Shown here: positions 12,628-25,792 of the stretch, in pieces
How the letters are laid out: every line of letters begins with the position of its first letter
How positions within the stretch are numbered: the first letter of the stretch is position 1
From: Hippophae tibetana
Taxonomy: Eukaryota; Streptophyta; Magnoliopsida; Rosales; Elaeagnaceae
Assembly (NCBI GenBank): GCA_037013495.1
Contig: CM072803.1
Location: forward strand, 52,589,627 to 52,653,626
Length of the DNA: 64,000 nucleotides
Direction of reading: 5' to 3'
Translations under genes and position numbers: made by a program
The notes under the pieces: generated by a model
What the model was told of the DNA's origin: nothing
Seen by the model: the letters and a program-made list of their open reading frames with translations, nothing else
Database searches by the model: none

Positions 12628-14822
12628 TCCCAATATTCTATCATTATTTTGTTTCATTCATAAGTCTTAATTCCCACCACTATCAAATTCATTCATATTT
12701 TATAACCTCTCCTCACAAAGGAAAAAGGTGATGGCTAGAGGTGGTTATAGACATTATTTGGTAACTTCTTGTTACGTAGCATGAACCATTGCCATAGAGG
12801 AAAAGCATAATAATTCCAATCTTATTTCTTTGCTTCTTACCTAGAGAATGGGTTTCAAAAACTAGATTCTTAGGAGGAAAGACACAACCAAATTTAATTT
12901 CACTACGGTGCATTCTAACACAACTAGAATAACTTTTAAATAGGTTGAGAATATTGATGTCATAAATGAGTTAAAAATGAGAAATATTGATCTCTTATAC
13001 GAAATAATGAACAAAATTTCAAACGTTTCATAGTTTTAAACTTCAATTCTTAATAAATTTAATTTAAATATATCAAAATTATAATGATAAAAAATTTGGA
13101 GTATTTATTCAGTGACAAATTATTTGTAAAATATAAATGACAAAATGTTTAAGTTTTCTTTTCCACTTATTTATTTTTCCCAATATTCTATCATTATTTT
13201 GTTTCCTTCTTAAGTCTTAATTCCCAACACAATCAAATTCGTTCAAATTTTATTACCTCTCATATAAAGGGAAAAGGTGATGGCTAGAGGTGGTTTTAGA
13301 CATTATTTGGTAGCTTCTTGTTACGTAGCATGAACCATTGCCATAGAGGATAAGCATAATATTTCCAATCTTATTTCTTTGCTTCTTACTCATAGAATGG
13401 GTTTGAAAAACTAAATTCTTTGGAGGAAAAGCACAACCAAATTTAATTTCAATACGTTGTATTCCAACACGACCAGAATAACTTATAAATAAGTTGAGAA
13501 TATTGATTTTATAAATGAGTTAAAAATGTGAAATATTGATCTCTTATACGAAATAATGAACAAAATTTCAAACATTTCATAGTTTTACATTTCAAGTTGT
13601 AATAAATTTCATTTAAATATATCATAATTATAATGATAAAAAATTCGAAGTATTTATTTACCTACAAATTATTTTTAAAATAGAAATGAGAAACCTTTTT
13701 TGTTTTCTTTTCCACTTATTAAGTTTTCCCAATAGTCTATCATTATTTTCTTTCCTTTGTAAGTCTTAATTCATACCACAATCAAATTCATTCAAATATT
13801 TCTCCCTCTCTTCCCAAGGGAAAAATGTGATAGCTAGATGTGGTTTAAGATATTATTTGCTAACTTCTTGTTACGTAGCCTGAAACATTGCTATAGAGGA
13901 TAAGCATAATATTTCAAAACTTATTTCTTAGCTTCCTACTCATAGAATTGGTTTTGAAAACTAGATTCTTAGGAGGAAAGAGATACCCAAATTTAATTTC
14001 AATACAGTGCATTCCAACACAACCAGAATAACTTATAAATAAGTTGAGAATATTGATGTCATAAATGAATTAAAAATGAGAAATATTGATCCCATATACG
14101 ACATAATGAACAAAATTTCAAACTTTTCATAGTTTTACATTTCAAGTCGTAATAAATTACATTTAAATATGTTATAATTATAATGACAAAATATTTGGAG
14201 TATTTATTCAGCCACAAATTATTTGTAAAATAAAAATGAGAAAATTTTTAAGTTTTCTTTTCCACTTATCTATTTGTCTTAATATTCTATCATTATTTTG
14301 TTTCCTTCGTAAGTGTTAATTCCCACGAAAATCAAATTCATTCAAATTTTATTACCTCTCCTCCGAAGGTAAAAATGGGATGGCTAGAGATGGGTTTAGA
14401 CACTATTTGGTAACTTCTTGTTACGTAGCATGAACCATTGCCATAGAGGATAAGCATAATATTTCCTATCTAATTTATTTGCTTCTTACTCATAGAATGG
14501 GTTTAAAAAACTAGATTCTTAGGAGGAAAGACAACCAAATTTAATTTCAATACGGTTAATCAACACAACCAGAATAACTTATAAATAAGTTTAGAATATT
14601 GATGTCATAAATGAGTTAAAAATGAGAAATATTGATCGCTTATACCAAATAATGAACAAAATTTCACTCTTTTCATGGTTTTACATTTTAAGTCGTAATA
14701 AAGTGCATTTAAATATATCATAATTATAATGATAAAATATTTGGAGTATTTATTCAGCCACAATTTATTTGTAAAATAGAAATGAGAAAATATTTAAGAT
14801 TTCTCTTCCACTTATTCATTTT
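12628..14822. repeat. Four-monomer HOR unit (1-2-3-4), 2195 bp, third copy
   Basis: Monomer starts are 12628, 13178, 13727 and 14277. The type 2 monomer carries CCTCTCATATAAAGGG, a marker shared with the type 2 monomers at 16470 and 19761 inside the following 6-mers but not with the two earlier 4-mers. The type 3 monomer is the AGATACCC / CCCATATAC subtype. This unit is therefore the closest visible relative of the 2-3-4 part of the neighbouring 6-mers. Confidence 0.92.
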
Positions 14823-17800
14823 TCCCAATATTCTATCATTATTTTGTTTCATTCGTAAGTCTTAATTCCCACCACTATCAAATTCATTCATATTTTATAA
14901 CCTCTCCTCACAAGGGAAAAAGGTGATGGCTAGAGGTGGTTATAGACATTATTTGGTAACTTCTTGTTACGTAGCATGAACCATTGCCATAGAGGAAAAG
15001 CATAATAATTCCAATCTTATTTCTTTGCTTCTTACCTAGAGAATGGGTTTCAAAAACTAGATTCTTAGGAGGAAAGACACAACCAAATTTAATTTCACTA
15101 CGGTGCATTCTAACACAACTAGAATAACTTTTAAATAGGTTGAGAATATTGATGTCATAAATGAGTTAAAAATGAGAAATATTGATCTCTTATACGAAAT
15201 AATGAACAAAATTTCAAACCTTTCATAGTTTTAAACTTCAATTCTTAATAAATTTAATTTAAATATATAAAAATTATAATGATAAAAACTTTGGAGTATT
15301 TATTCAGCGACAAATTATTTGTAAAATATAAATGACAAAATGTTTATGTTTTCTTTTCCACTTATTTATTTTTCCCAATATTCTATCATTATTTTGTTTC
15401 CTTCGTAAGTCTTAATTCCCAACACAATCAAATTCGTTCAAATTTTATTACCTCTCCTCCAAAGGGAAAAGGTGATGGCTAGAGGTGGTTTTAGACATTA
15501 TTTGGTAGCTTCTTGTTACGTAGCATGAACCATTGCCATAGAGGATAAGCATAATATTTCCAATCTTATTTCTTTGCTTCTCACTCATAGAATGGGTTTG
15601 AAAAACTAGATTGTTAGGAGGAAAGACACAACCAAATTTAATTTCAATACGGTTTATCAACACAACCAGAATAACTTATAAATAAGTTTAGAATATTGAT
15701 GTCATAAATGAGTTAAAAATGAGAAATATTGATCGCTTATACGAAATAATGACCAAAATTTAACTCTTTTCATAGTTTTACATTTTAAGTCGTAATAAAG
15801 TGCATTTAAATATATCATAATTATAATGATAAAATATTTGGAGTATTCATTCAGCCACAAATTATTTCTAAAATAGAAATGAGAAAATATTTAAGTTTTC
15901 TTTTCCACTTATTTATTTTTCTCAATATTCTATCATTATTTTGTTTCATTCGTAAGACTTAATTCCCACCACAATCAAATTCATTCAAATTTTATTACCT
16001 CTCTTCCCAAGGGAAAAAGGTGATGGCTAGAGATGGTTTTAGACATTCTTTGGTAACTTCTTGTAACGTAGCATGAACCATTGCCATAGAGGAAAAGTAT
16101 AATAATTCCAATCTTATTTCTTTGCTTCTTACTTATAGAATGGGTTTGAAAAACTAGATTCTTAGGAGGAAAGACACAACCAAATTTAATTTCAATACGG
16201 TCCATTCTAACACAACTAGAATAACTTTTAAATAGGTTGAGAATATTGATGTCATAAATGAGTTAAAAATGAGAAATATTGATCTCTTATACGAAATAAT
16301 GAACAAAATTTCAAACGTTTCATAGTTTTAAACTTCAATTCTTAATAAATTTAATTTAAATATATCAAAATTATAATGATAAAAAATTTGGAGTATTTAT
16401 TCAGTGACAAATTATTTGTAAAATATAAATGACAAAATGTTTAAGTTTTCTTTTCCACTTATTTATTTTTCCCAATATTCTATCATTATTTTGTTTCCTT
16501 CTTAAGTCTTAATTCCCAACACAATCAAATTCGTTCAAATTTTATTACCTCTCATATAAAGGGAAAAGGTGATGGCTAGAGGTGGTTTTAGACATTATTT
16601 GGTAGCTTCTTGTTACGTAGCATGAACCATTGCCATAGAGGATAAGCATAATATTTCCAATCTTATTTCTTTGCTTCTTACTCATAGAATGGGTTTGAAA
16701 AACTAAATTCTTAGGAGGAAAAGCACAACCAAATTTAATTTCAATACGTTGTATTCCAACACGACCAGAATAACTTATAAATAAGTTGAGAATATTGATG
16801 TTATAAATGAGTTAAAAATGTGAAATATTGATCTCTTATACGAAATAATGAACAAAATTTCAAACATTTCATAGTTTTACATTTCAAGTTGTAATAAATT
16901 TCATTTAAATATATCATAATTATAATGATAAAAAATTCGAAGTATTTATTTACCTACAAATTATTTTTAAAATAGAAATGAGAAACCTTTTTTGTTTTCT
17001 TTTCCACTTATTAAGTTTTCCCAATAGTCTATCATTATTTTCTTTCCTTTGTAAGTCTTAATTCATACCACAATCAAATTCATTCAAATATTTCTCCCTC
17101 TCTTCCCAAGGGAAAAATGTGATAGCTAGATGTGGTTTAAGATATTATTTGCTAACTTCTTGTTACGTAGCCTGAAACATTGCTATAGAGGATAAGCATA
17201 ATATTTCAAAACTTATTTCTTAGCTTCCTACTCATAGAATTGGTTTTGAAAACTAGATTCTTAGGAGGAAAGAGATACCCAAATTTAATTTCAATACAGT
17301 GCATTCCAACACAACCAGAATAACTTATAAATAAGTTGAGAATATTGATGTCATAAATGAATTAAAAATGAGAAATATTGATCCCATATACGACATAATG
17401 AACAAAATTTCAAACTTTTCATAGTTTTACATTTCAAGTCGTAATAAATTACATTTAAATATGTTATAATTATAATGACAAAATATTTGGAGTATTTATT
17501 CAGCCACAAATTATTTGTAAAATAAAAATGAGAAAATTTTTAAGTTTTCTTTTCCACTTATCTATTTGTCTTAATATTCTATCATTATTTTGTTTCCTTC
17601 GTAAGTGTTAATTCCCACGAAAATCAAATTCATTCAAATTTTATTACCTCTCCTCCGAAGGTAAAAATGGGATGGCTAGAGATGGGTTTAGACACTATTT
17701 GGTAACTTCTTGTTACGTAGCATGAACCATTGCCATAGAGGATAAGCATAATTTTCCTATCTAATTTATTTGCTTCTTACTCATAGAATGGGTTTAAAAA

Positions 17801-18113
17801 ACTAGATTCTTAGGAGGAAAGACAACCAAATTTAATTTCAATACGGTTAATCAACACAACCAGAATAACTTATAAATAAGTTTAGAATATTGATGTCATA
17901 AATGAGTTAAAAATGAGAAATATTGATCGCTTATACCAAATAATGAACAAAATTTCACTCTTTTCATGGTTTTACATTTTAAGTCGTAATAAAGTGCATT
18001 TAAATATATCATAATTATAATGATAAAATATTTGGAGTATTTATTCAGCCACAAATTATTTGTAAAATAGAAATGAGAAAATATTTAAGATTTCTCTTCC
18101 ACTTATTCATTTT
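14823..18113. repeat. Six-monomer HOR unit, kind A (1-2'-5-2-3-4), 3291 bp, first copy
   Basis: Monomer starts are 14823, 15373, 15920, 16470, 17019 and 17569. It equals the 4-mer with two monomers, 2' and 5, inserted after type 1. Type 2' (15373, 547 bp) has a type 2 head and a type 4-like second half (GGTTTATCAACAC, GATCGCTTATAC). Type 5 (15920) carries TTGTAACGTAGC and ACGGTCCATTC. A one-base loss in the type 4 monomer (CATAATTTTCCTATC near 17750) accounts for the length difference from the next copy. Confidence 0.92.
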
Positions 18114-21100
18114 TCCCAATATTCTATCATTATTTTGTTTCATTCGTAAGTCTTAATTCCCACCACTATCAAATTCATTCATATTTTATAACCTCTCCTC
18201 ACAAGGGAAAAAGGTGATGGCTAGAGGTGGTTATAGACATTATTTGGTAACTTCTTGTTACGTAGCATGAACCATTGCCATAGAGGAAAAGCATAATAAT
18301 TCCAATCTTATTTCTTTGCTTCTTACCTAGAGAATGGGTTTCAAAAACTAGATTCTTAGGAGGAAAGACACAACCAAATTTAATTTCACTACGGTGCATT
18401 CTAACACAACTAGAATAACTTTTAAATAGGTTGAGAATATTGATGTCATAAATGAGTTAAAAATGAGAAATATTGATCTCTTATACGAAATAATGAACAA
18501 AATTTCAAACCTTTCATAGTTTTAAACTTCAATTCTTAATAAATTTAATTTAAATATATAAAAATTATAATGATAAAAAATTTGGAGTATTTATTCAGCG
18601 ACAAATTATTTGTAAAATATAAATGACAAAATGTTTATGTTTTCTTTTCCACTTATTTATTTTTCCCAATATTCTATCATTATTTTGTTTCCTTCGTAAG
18701 TCTTAATTCCCAACACAATCAAATTCGTTCAAATTTTATTACCTCTCCTCCAAAGGGAAAAGGTGATGGCTAGAGGTGGTTTTAGACATTATTTGGTAGC
18801 TTCTTGTTACGTAGCATGAACCATTGCCATAGAGGATAAGCATAATATTTCCAATCTTATTTCTTTGCTTCTCACTCATAGAATGGGTTTGAAAAACTAG
18901 ATTGTTAGGAGGAAAGACACAACCAAATTTAATTTCAATACGGTTTATCAACACAACCAGAATAACTTATAAATAAGTTTAGAATATTGATGTCATAAAT
19001 GAGTTAAAAATGAGAAATATTGATCGCTTATACGAAATAATGACCAAAATTTAACTCTTTTCATAGTTTTACATTTTAAGTCGTAATAAAGTGCATTTAA
19101 ATATATCATAATTATAATGATAAAATATTTGGAGTATTCATTCAGCCACAAATTATTTCTAAAATAGAAATGAGAAAATATTTAAGTTTTCTTTTCCACT
19201 TATTTATTTTTCTCAATATTCTATCATTATTTTGTTTCATTCGTAAGACTTAATTCCCACCACAATCAAATTCATTCAAATTTTATTACCTCTCTTCCCA
19301 AGGGAAAAAGGTGATGGCTAGAGATGGTTTTAGACATTCTTTGGTAACTTCTTGTAACGTAGCATGAACCATTGCCATAGAGGAAAAGCATAATAATTCC
19401 AATCTTATTTCTTTGCTTCTTACTTATAGAATGGGTTTGAAAAACTAGATTCTTAGGAGGAAAGACACAACCAAATTTAATTTCAATACGGTCCATTCTA
19501 ACACAACTAGAATAACTTTTAAATAGGTTGAGAATATTGATGTCATAAATGAGTTAAAAATGAGAAATATTGATCTCTTATACGAAATAATGAACAAAAT
19601 TTCAAACGTTTCATAGTTTTAAACTTCAATTCTTAATAAATTTAATTTAAATATATCAAAATTATAATGATAAAAAATTTGGAGTATTTATTCAGTGACA
19701 AATTATTTGTAAAATATAAATGAGAAAATGTTTAAGTTTTCTTTTCCACTTATTTATTTTTCCCAATATTCTATCATTATTTTGTTTCCTTCTTAAGTCT
19801 TAATTCCCAACACAATCAAATTCGTTCAAATTTTATTACCTCTCATATAAAGGGAAAAGGTGATGGCTAGAGGTGGTTTTAGACATTATTTGGTAGCTTC
19901 TTGTTACGTAGCATGAACCATTGCCATAGAGGATAAGCATAATATTTCCAATCTTATTTCTTTGCTTCTTACTCATAGAATGGGTTTGAAAAACTAAATT
20001 CTTAGGAGGAAAAGCACAACCAAATTTAATTTCAATACGTTGTATTCCAACACGACCAGAATAACTTATAAATAAGTTGAGAATATTGATGTTATAAATG
20101 AGTTAAAAATGTGAAATATTGATCTCTTATACGAAATAATGAACAAAATTTCAAACATTTCATAGTTTTACATTTCAAGTTGTAATAAATTTCATTTAAA
20201 TATATCATAATTATAATGATAAAAAATTCGAAGTATTTATTTACCTACAAATTATTTTTAAAATAGAAATGAGAAACCTTTTTTGTTTTCTTTTCCACTT
20301 ATTAAGTTTTCCCAATAGTCTATCATTATTTTCTTTCCTTTGTAAGTCTTAATTCATACAACAATCAAATTCATTCAAATATTTCTCCCTCTCTTCCCAA
20401 GGGAAAAATGTGATAGCTAGATGTGGTTTAAGATATTATTTGCTAACTTCTTGTTACGTAGCCTGAAACATTGCTATAGAGGATAAGCATAATATTTCAA
20501 AACTTATTTCTTAGCTTCCTACTCATAGAATTGGTTTTGAAAACTAGATTCTTAGGAGGAAAGAGATACCCAAATTTAATTTCAATACAGTGCATTCCAA
20601 CACAACCAGAATAACTTATAAATAAGTTGAGAATATTGATGTCATAAATGAATTAAAAATGAGAAATATTGATTCCATATACGACATAATGAACAAAATT
20701 TCAAACTTTTCATAGTTTTACATTTCAAGTCGTAATAAATTACATTTAAATATGTTATAATTATAATGACAAAATATTTGGAGTATTTATTCAGCCACAA
20801 ATTATTTGTAAAATAAAAATGAGAAAATTTTTAAGTTTTCTTTTCCACTTATCTATTTGTCTTAATATTCTATCATTATTTTGTTTCCTTCGTAAGTGTT
20901 AATTCCCACGAAAATCAAATTCATTCAAATTTTATTACCTCTCCTCCGAAGGTAAAAATGGGATGGCTAGAGATGGGTTTAGACACTATTTGGTAACTTC
21001 TTGTTACGTAGCATGAACCATTGCCATAGAGGATAAGCATAATATTTCCTATCTAATTTATTTGCTTCTTACTCATAGAATGGGTTTAAAAAACTAGATT

Positions 21101-21405
21101 CTTAGGAGGAAAGACAACCAAATTTAATTTCAATACGGTTAATCAACACAACCAGAATAACTTATAAATAAGTTTAGAATATTGATGTCATAAATGAGTT
21201 AAAAATGAGAAATATTGATCGCTTATACCAAATAATGAACAAAATTTCACTCTTTTCATGGTTTTACATTTTAAGTCGTAATAAAGTGCATTTAAATATA
21301 TCATAATTATAATGATAAAATATTTGGAGTATTTATTCAGCCACAAATTATTTGTAAAATAGAAATGAGAAAATATTTAAGATTTCTCTTCCACTTATTC
21401 ATTTT
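18114..21405. repeat. Six-monomer HOR unit, kind A (1-2'-5-2-3-4), 3292 bp, second copy
   Basis: Monomer starts are 18114, 18664, 19211, 19761, 20310 and 20860. Read side by side with the preceding unit it is almost identical. It shares CCTCTCATATAAAGGG, GTTTATGTTTTC, TTGTAACGTAGC, ACGGTCCATTC and the CCCATATAC-type type 3 (here with GATTCC in place of GATCCC). The very low divergence over 3.3 kb compared with the divergence between types shows that the 6-mer, not the monomer, was the unit copied. Confidence 0.92.
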
Positions 21406-23052
21406 TCCCAATATTCTATCATTATTTTGTTTCATTCGTAAGTCTTAATTCCCACCACTATCAAATTCATTCATATTTTATAACCTCTCCTCACAAGGGA
21501 AAAAGGTGATGGCTAGAGGTGGTTATAGACATTATTTGGTAACTTCTTGTTACGTAGCATGAACCATTGCCATAGAGGAAAAGCATAATAATTCCAATCT
21601 TATTTCTTTGCTTCTTACCTAGAGAATGGGTTTCAAAAACTAGATTCTTAGGAGGAAAGACACAACCAAATTTAATTTCACTACGGTGCATTCTAACACA
21701 ACTAGAATAACTTTTAAATAGGTTGAGAATATTGATGTCATAAATGAGTTAAAAATGAGAAATATTGATCTCTTATACGAAATAATGAACAAAATTTCAA
21801 ACCTTTCATAGTTTTAAACTTCAATTCTTAATAAATTTAATTTAAATATATAAAAATTATAATGATAAAAAATTTGGAGTATTTATTCAGCGACAAATTA
21901 TTTGTAAAATATAAATGACAAAATGTTTATGTTTTCTTTTCCACTTATTTATTTTTCCCAATATTCTATCATTATTTTGTTTCCTTCGTAAGTCTTAATT
22001 CCCAACACAATCAAATTCGTTCAAATTTTATTACCTCTCCTCCAAAGGGAAAAGGTGATGGCTAGAGGTGGTTTTAGACATTATTTGGTAGCTTCTTGTT
22101 ACGTAGCATGAACCATTGCCATAGAGGATAAGCATAATATTTCCAATCTTATTTCTTTGCTTCTCACTCATAGAATGGGTTTGAAAAACTAGATTGTTAG
22201 GAGGAAAGACACAACCAAATTTAATTTCAATACGGTTTATCAACACAACCAGAATAACTTATAAATAAGTTTAGAATATTGATGTCATAAATGAGTTAAA
22301 AATGAGAAATATTGATCGCTTATACGAAATAATGACCAAAATTTAACTCTTTTCATAGTTTTACATTTTAAGTCGTAATAAAGTGCATTTAAATATATCA
22401 TAATTATAATGATAAAATATTTGGAGTATTCATTCAGCCACAAATTATTTCTAAAATAGAAATGAGAAAATATTTAAGTTTTCTTTTCCACTTATTTATT
22501 TTTCTCAATATTCTATCATTATTTTGTTTCATTCGTAAGACTTAATTCCCACCACAATCAAATTCATTCAAATTTTATTACCTCTCTTCCCAAGGGAAAA
22601 AGGTGATGGCTAGAGATGGTTTTAGACATTCTTTGGTAACTTCTTGTAACGTAGCATGAACCATTGCCATAGAGGAAAATCATAATAATTCCAATCTTAT
22701 TTCTTTGCTTCTTACTTATACAATGGGTTTGAAAAACTAGATTCTTAGGAGGAAAGACACAACCAAATTTAATTTCAATACGGTCCATTCTAACACAACT
22801 AGAATAACTTTTAAATAGGTTGAGAATATTGATGTCATAAATGAGTTAAAAATGAGAAATATTGATCTCTTATACGAAATAATGAACAAAATTTCAAACG
22901 TTACATAGTTTTAAACTTCAATTCTTAATAAATTTAATTTAAATATATCAAAATTATAATGATAAAAAAATTGGAGTATTTATTCAGTGACAAATTATTT
23001 GTAAAATATAAATGACAAAATGTTTAAGTTTTCTTTTCCACTTATTTATTTT

Positions 23053-24152
23053 TCCCAATATTCTATCATTATTTTGTTTCCTTCTTAAGTCTTAATTCCC
23101 AACACAATCAAATTCGTTCAAATTTTATTACCTCTCCTCACAAGGGAAAAAGGTGATGGCTAGAGGTGGTTATAGACATTATTTGGTAACTTCTTGTTAC
23201 GTAGCATGAACCATTGCCATAGAGGAAAAGCATAATAATTCCATTCTTATTTCTTTGCTTCTTACTCATAGAATGGGTTTGAAAAACTAGATTCTTAGGA
23301 GGAAAAGCACAAACAAATTTAATTTCAATACGTTGTATTCCAACACGACCAGAATAACTTATAAATAAGTTGAGAATATTGATGTTATAAATGAGTTAAA
23401 AATGAGAAATATTGATCTCTTATACGAAATAATGAACGAAATTTCAAACGTTTCATAGTTTTAAACTTCAATTCTTAATAAATTTAATTTAAATATATCA
23501 AAATTATGATGATAAAAAATTTGGAGTATTTATTTAGCCACAAATTATTTTTAAAATAGATATGAGAAAATGTTTAAGTTTTCTTTTCCACTTATTTATT
23601 TTTCCCAATATTCTATCATTATTTTGTTTCCTTCTTAAGTCTTAATTCCCAACACAATCAAATTCGTTCAAATTTTATTACCTCTCCTCACAAGGGAAAA
23701 AGGTGATGGCTAGAGGTGGTTATAGACATTATTTGGTAACTTCTTGTTACGTAGCATGAACCATTGCCATAGAGGAAAAGCATAATAATTCCATTCTTAT
23801 TTCTTTGCTTCTTACTCATAGAATGGGTTTGAAAAACTAGATTCTTAGGAGGAAAAGCACAAACAAATTTAATTTCAATACGTTGTATTCCAACACGACC
23901 AGAATAACTTATAAATAAGTTGAGAATATTGATGTTATAAATGAGTTAAAAATGAGAAATATTGATCTCTTATACGAAATAATGAACGAAATTTCAAACG
24001 TTTCATAGTTTTAAACTTCAATTCTTAATAAATTTAATTTAAATATATCAAAATTATGATGATAAAAAATTTGGAGTATTTATTTAGCCACAAATTATTT
24101 TTAAAATAGATATGAGAAAATGTTTAAGTTTTCTTTTCCACTTATTTATTTT
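23053..24152. repeat. Two adjacent, apparently identical 550-bp monomers (D-D)
   Basis: Monomers 23053-23602 and 23603-24152 read the same at every position I compared line by line. They share variants I did not see elsewhere: CCATTCTTATTTC in place of CCAATCTTATTTC, and AATGAACGAAATTTC in place of AATGAACAAAATTTC. Each has a type 2-like head, a type 1-like middle and a type 5-like tail, so the parent was already a hybrid before it doubled. This is the youngest-looking duplication of a single monomer in the window. Confidence 0.9.
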
Positions 24153-24702
24153 TCCCAATATTCTATCATTATTTTGTTTCATTCGTAAGACTTAATTCCC
24201 ACCACAATCAAATTCATTCAAATTTTATTACCTCTCTTCCCAAGGGAAAAAGGTGATGGCTAGAGATGGTTTTAGACATTCTTTGGTAACTTCTTGTAAC
24301 GTAGCATGAACCATTGCCATAGAGGAAAAGCATAATAATTCCAATCTTATTTCTTTGCTTCTTACTTATAGAATGGGTTTGAAAAACTAGATTCTTAGGA
24401 GGAAAGACACAACCAAATTTAATTTCAATACGGTGCATTCTAACACAACTAGAATAACTTATAAATAAGTTGAGAATATTGATGTCATAAATGAGTTAAA
24501 AATGAGAAATATTGATCTCTTATACGAAATAATGAACAAAATTTCAAACGTTTCATAGTTTTGCATTTCAAGTCGTAATAAATTCCGTTTAAATATATCA
24601 TAATTATAATGATAAAAAATTTGGAGTATTTATTCAGCGACAAATTATTTGTAAAATAGAAATGACAAAATGTTTAAGTTTTCTTTTCCACTTATTTATT
24701 TT

Positions 24703-25242
24703 TCCCAATATTCTATCATTATTTTGTTTCCTTCGTAAGTCTTAATTCCAAACACAATCAAATTCGTTCAAATATTTCTCCAAAGGGAAAAGGTGATGGC
24801 TAGAGGTGGTTTTAGACATTATTTGGTAGCTTCTTGTTACGTAGCATGAACCATTGCCATAGAGGATAAGCATAATTTTTCCAATCTTATTTCTTTGCTT
24901 CTTACTCATTGAATGGGTTTGAAAAACTAGATTCTTAGGAGGAAAAGCACAAACAAATTTAATTTCAATACGTTGTATTCCAACACGACCAGAATAACTT
25001 ATAAATAAGTTGAGAATATTGATGTTATAAATGAGTTAAAAATGTGAAATATTGATCTTTTATACGAAATAATGAACAAAATTTCAAACATTTCATAGTT
25101 TTACATTTCAAGTTGTAATAAATTTCATTTAAATATATCATAATTATAATGATAAAAAATTCGAAGTATTTATTTACCTACAAATTATTTTTAAAATAGA
25201 AATGAGAAACCTTTTTTGTTTTCTTTTAGACTTATTAAGTTT
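24703..25242. repeat. Short type 2 monomer, 540 bp, diagnostic internal deletion
   Basis: Where other type 2 monomers read GTTCAAATTTTATTACCTC and then TCCTCCAAAGGG, this one reads GTTCAAATATTTCTCCAAAG, about 9 bp shorter. ATATTTCTCC is a type 3 string, so the change may be a short exchange with a type 3 monomer rather than a simple deletion. The same short monomer is found at 29085-29624 and 38958-39497, each time followed by the 3/1 hybrid. That makes it a good tracer of the larger duplications. Confidence 0.9.
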
Positions 25243-25792
25243 TCCCAATAGTCTATCATTATTTTCTTTCCTTTGTAAGTCTTAATTCATACCACAATCA
25301 AATTCATTCAAATATTTCTCCCTCTCTTCCCAAGGGAAAAATGTGATAGCTAGATGTGGTTTAAGACATTATTTGGTAACTTCTTGTTACGTAGCATGAA
25401 CCATTGCCATAGAGGAAAAGCATAATAATTCCAATCTTATTTCTTTGCTTCTTATCTAGAGAATGGGTTTCAAAAACTAGATTCTTAGGAGGAAAGACAC
25501 AACCAAATTTAATTTCACTACGGTGCATTCTAACACAACTAGAATAACTTTTAAATAGGTTGAGAATATTGATGTCATAAATGAGTTAAAAATGAGAAAT
25601 ATTGATCTCTTATACGAAATAATGAACAAAATTTCAAACGTTTCATAGTTTTAAACTTCAATTCTTAATAAATTTAATTTAAATATATCAAAATTATAAT
25701 GATAAAAAATTTGGAGTATTTATTCAGTGAAAAATTATTTGTAAAATATAAATGACAAAATGTTTAAGTTTTCTTTTCCACTTATTTATTTT
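25243..25792. repeat. Hybrid monomer: type 3 head joined to type 1 body
   Basis: The head has the full type 3 signature (TCCCAATAGTC, AATTCATACC, GTGATAGCTAGATGTGG, TTAAGA). From CATTATTTGGTAACTTC, near 25363, it follows type 1 through CTTATCTAGAGAATGGG, TTTCACTACGG and AACTTTTAAATAGG. The same hybrid, with the same switch point, occurs at 29625 and 39498. One ancestral exchange followed by copying explains all three. Confidence 0.88.
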
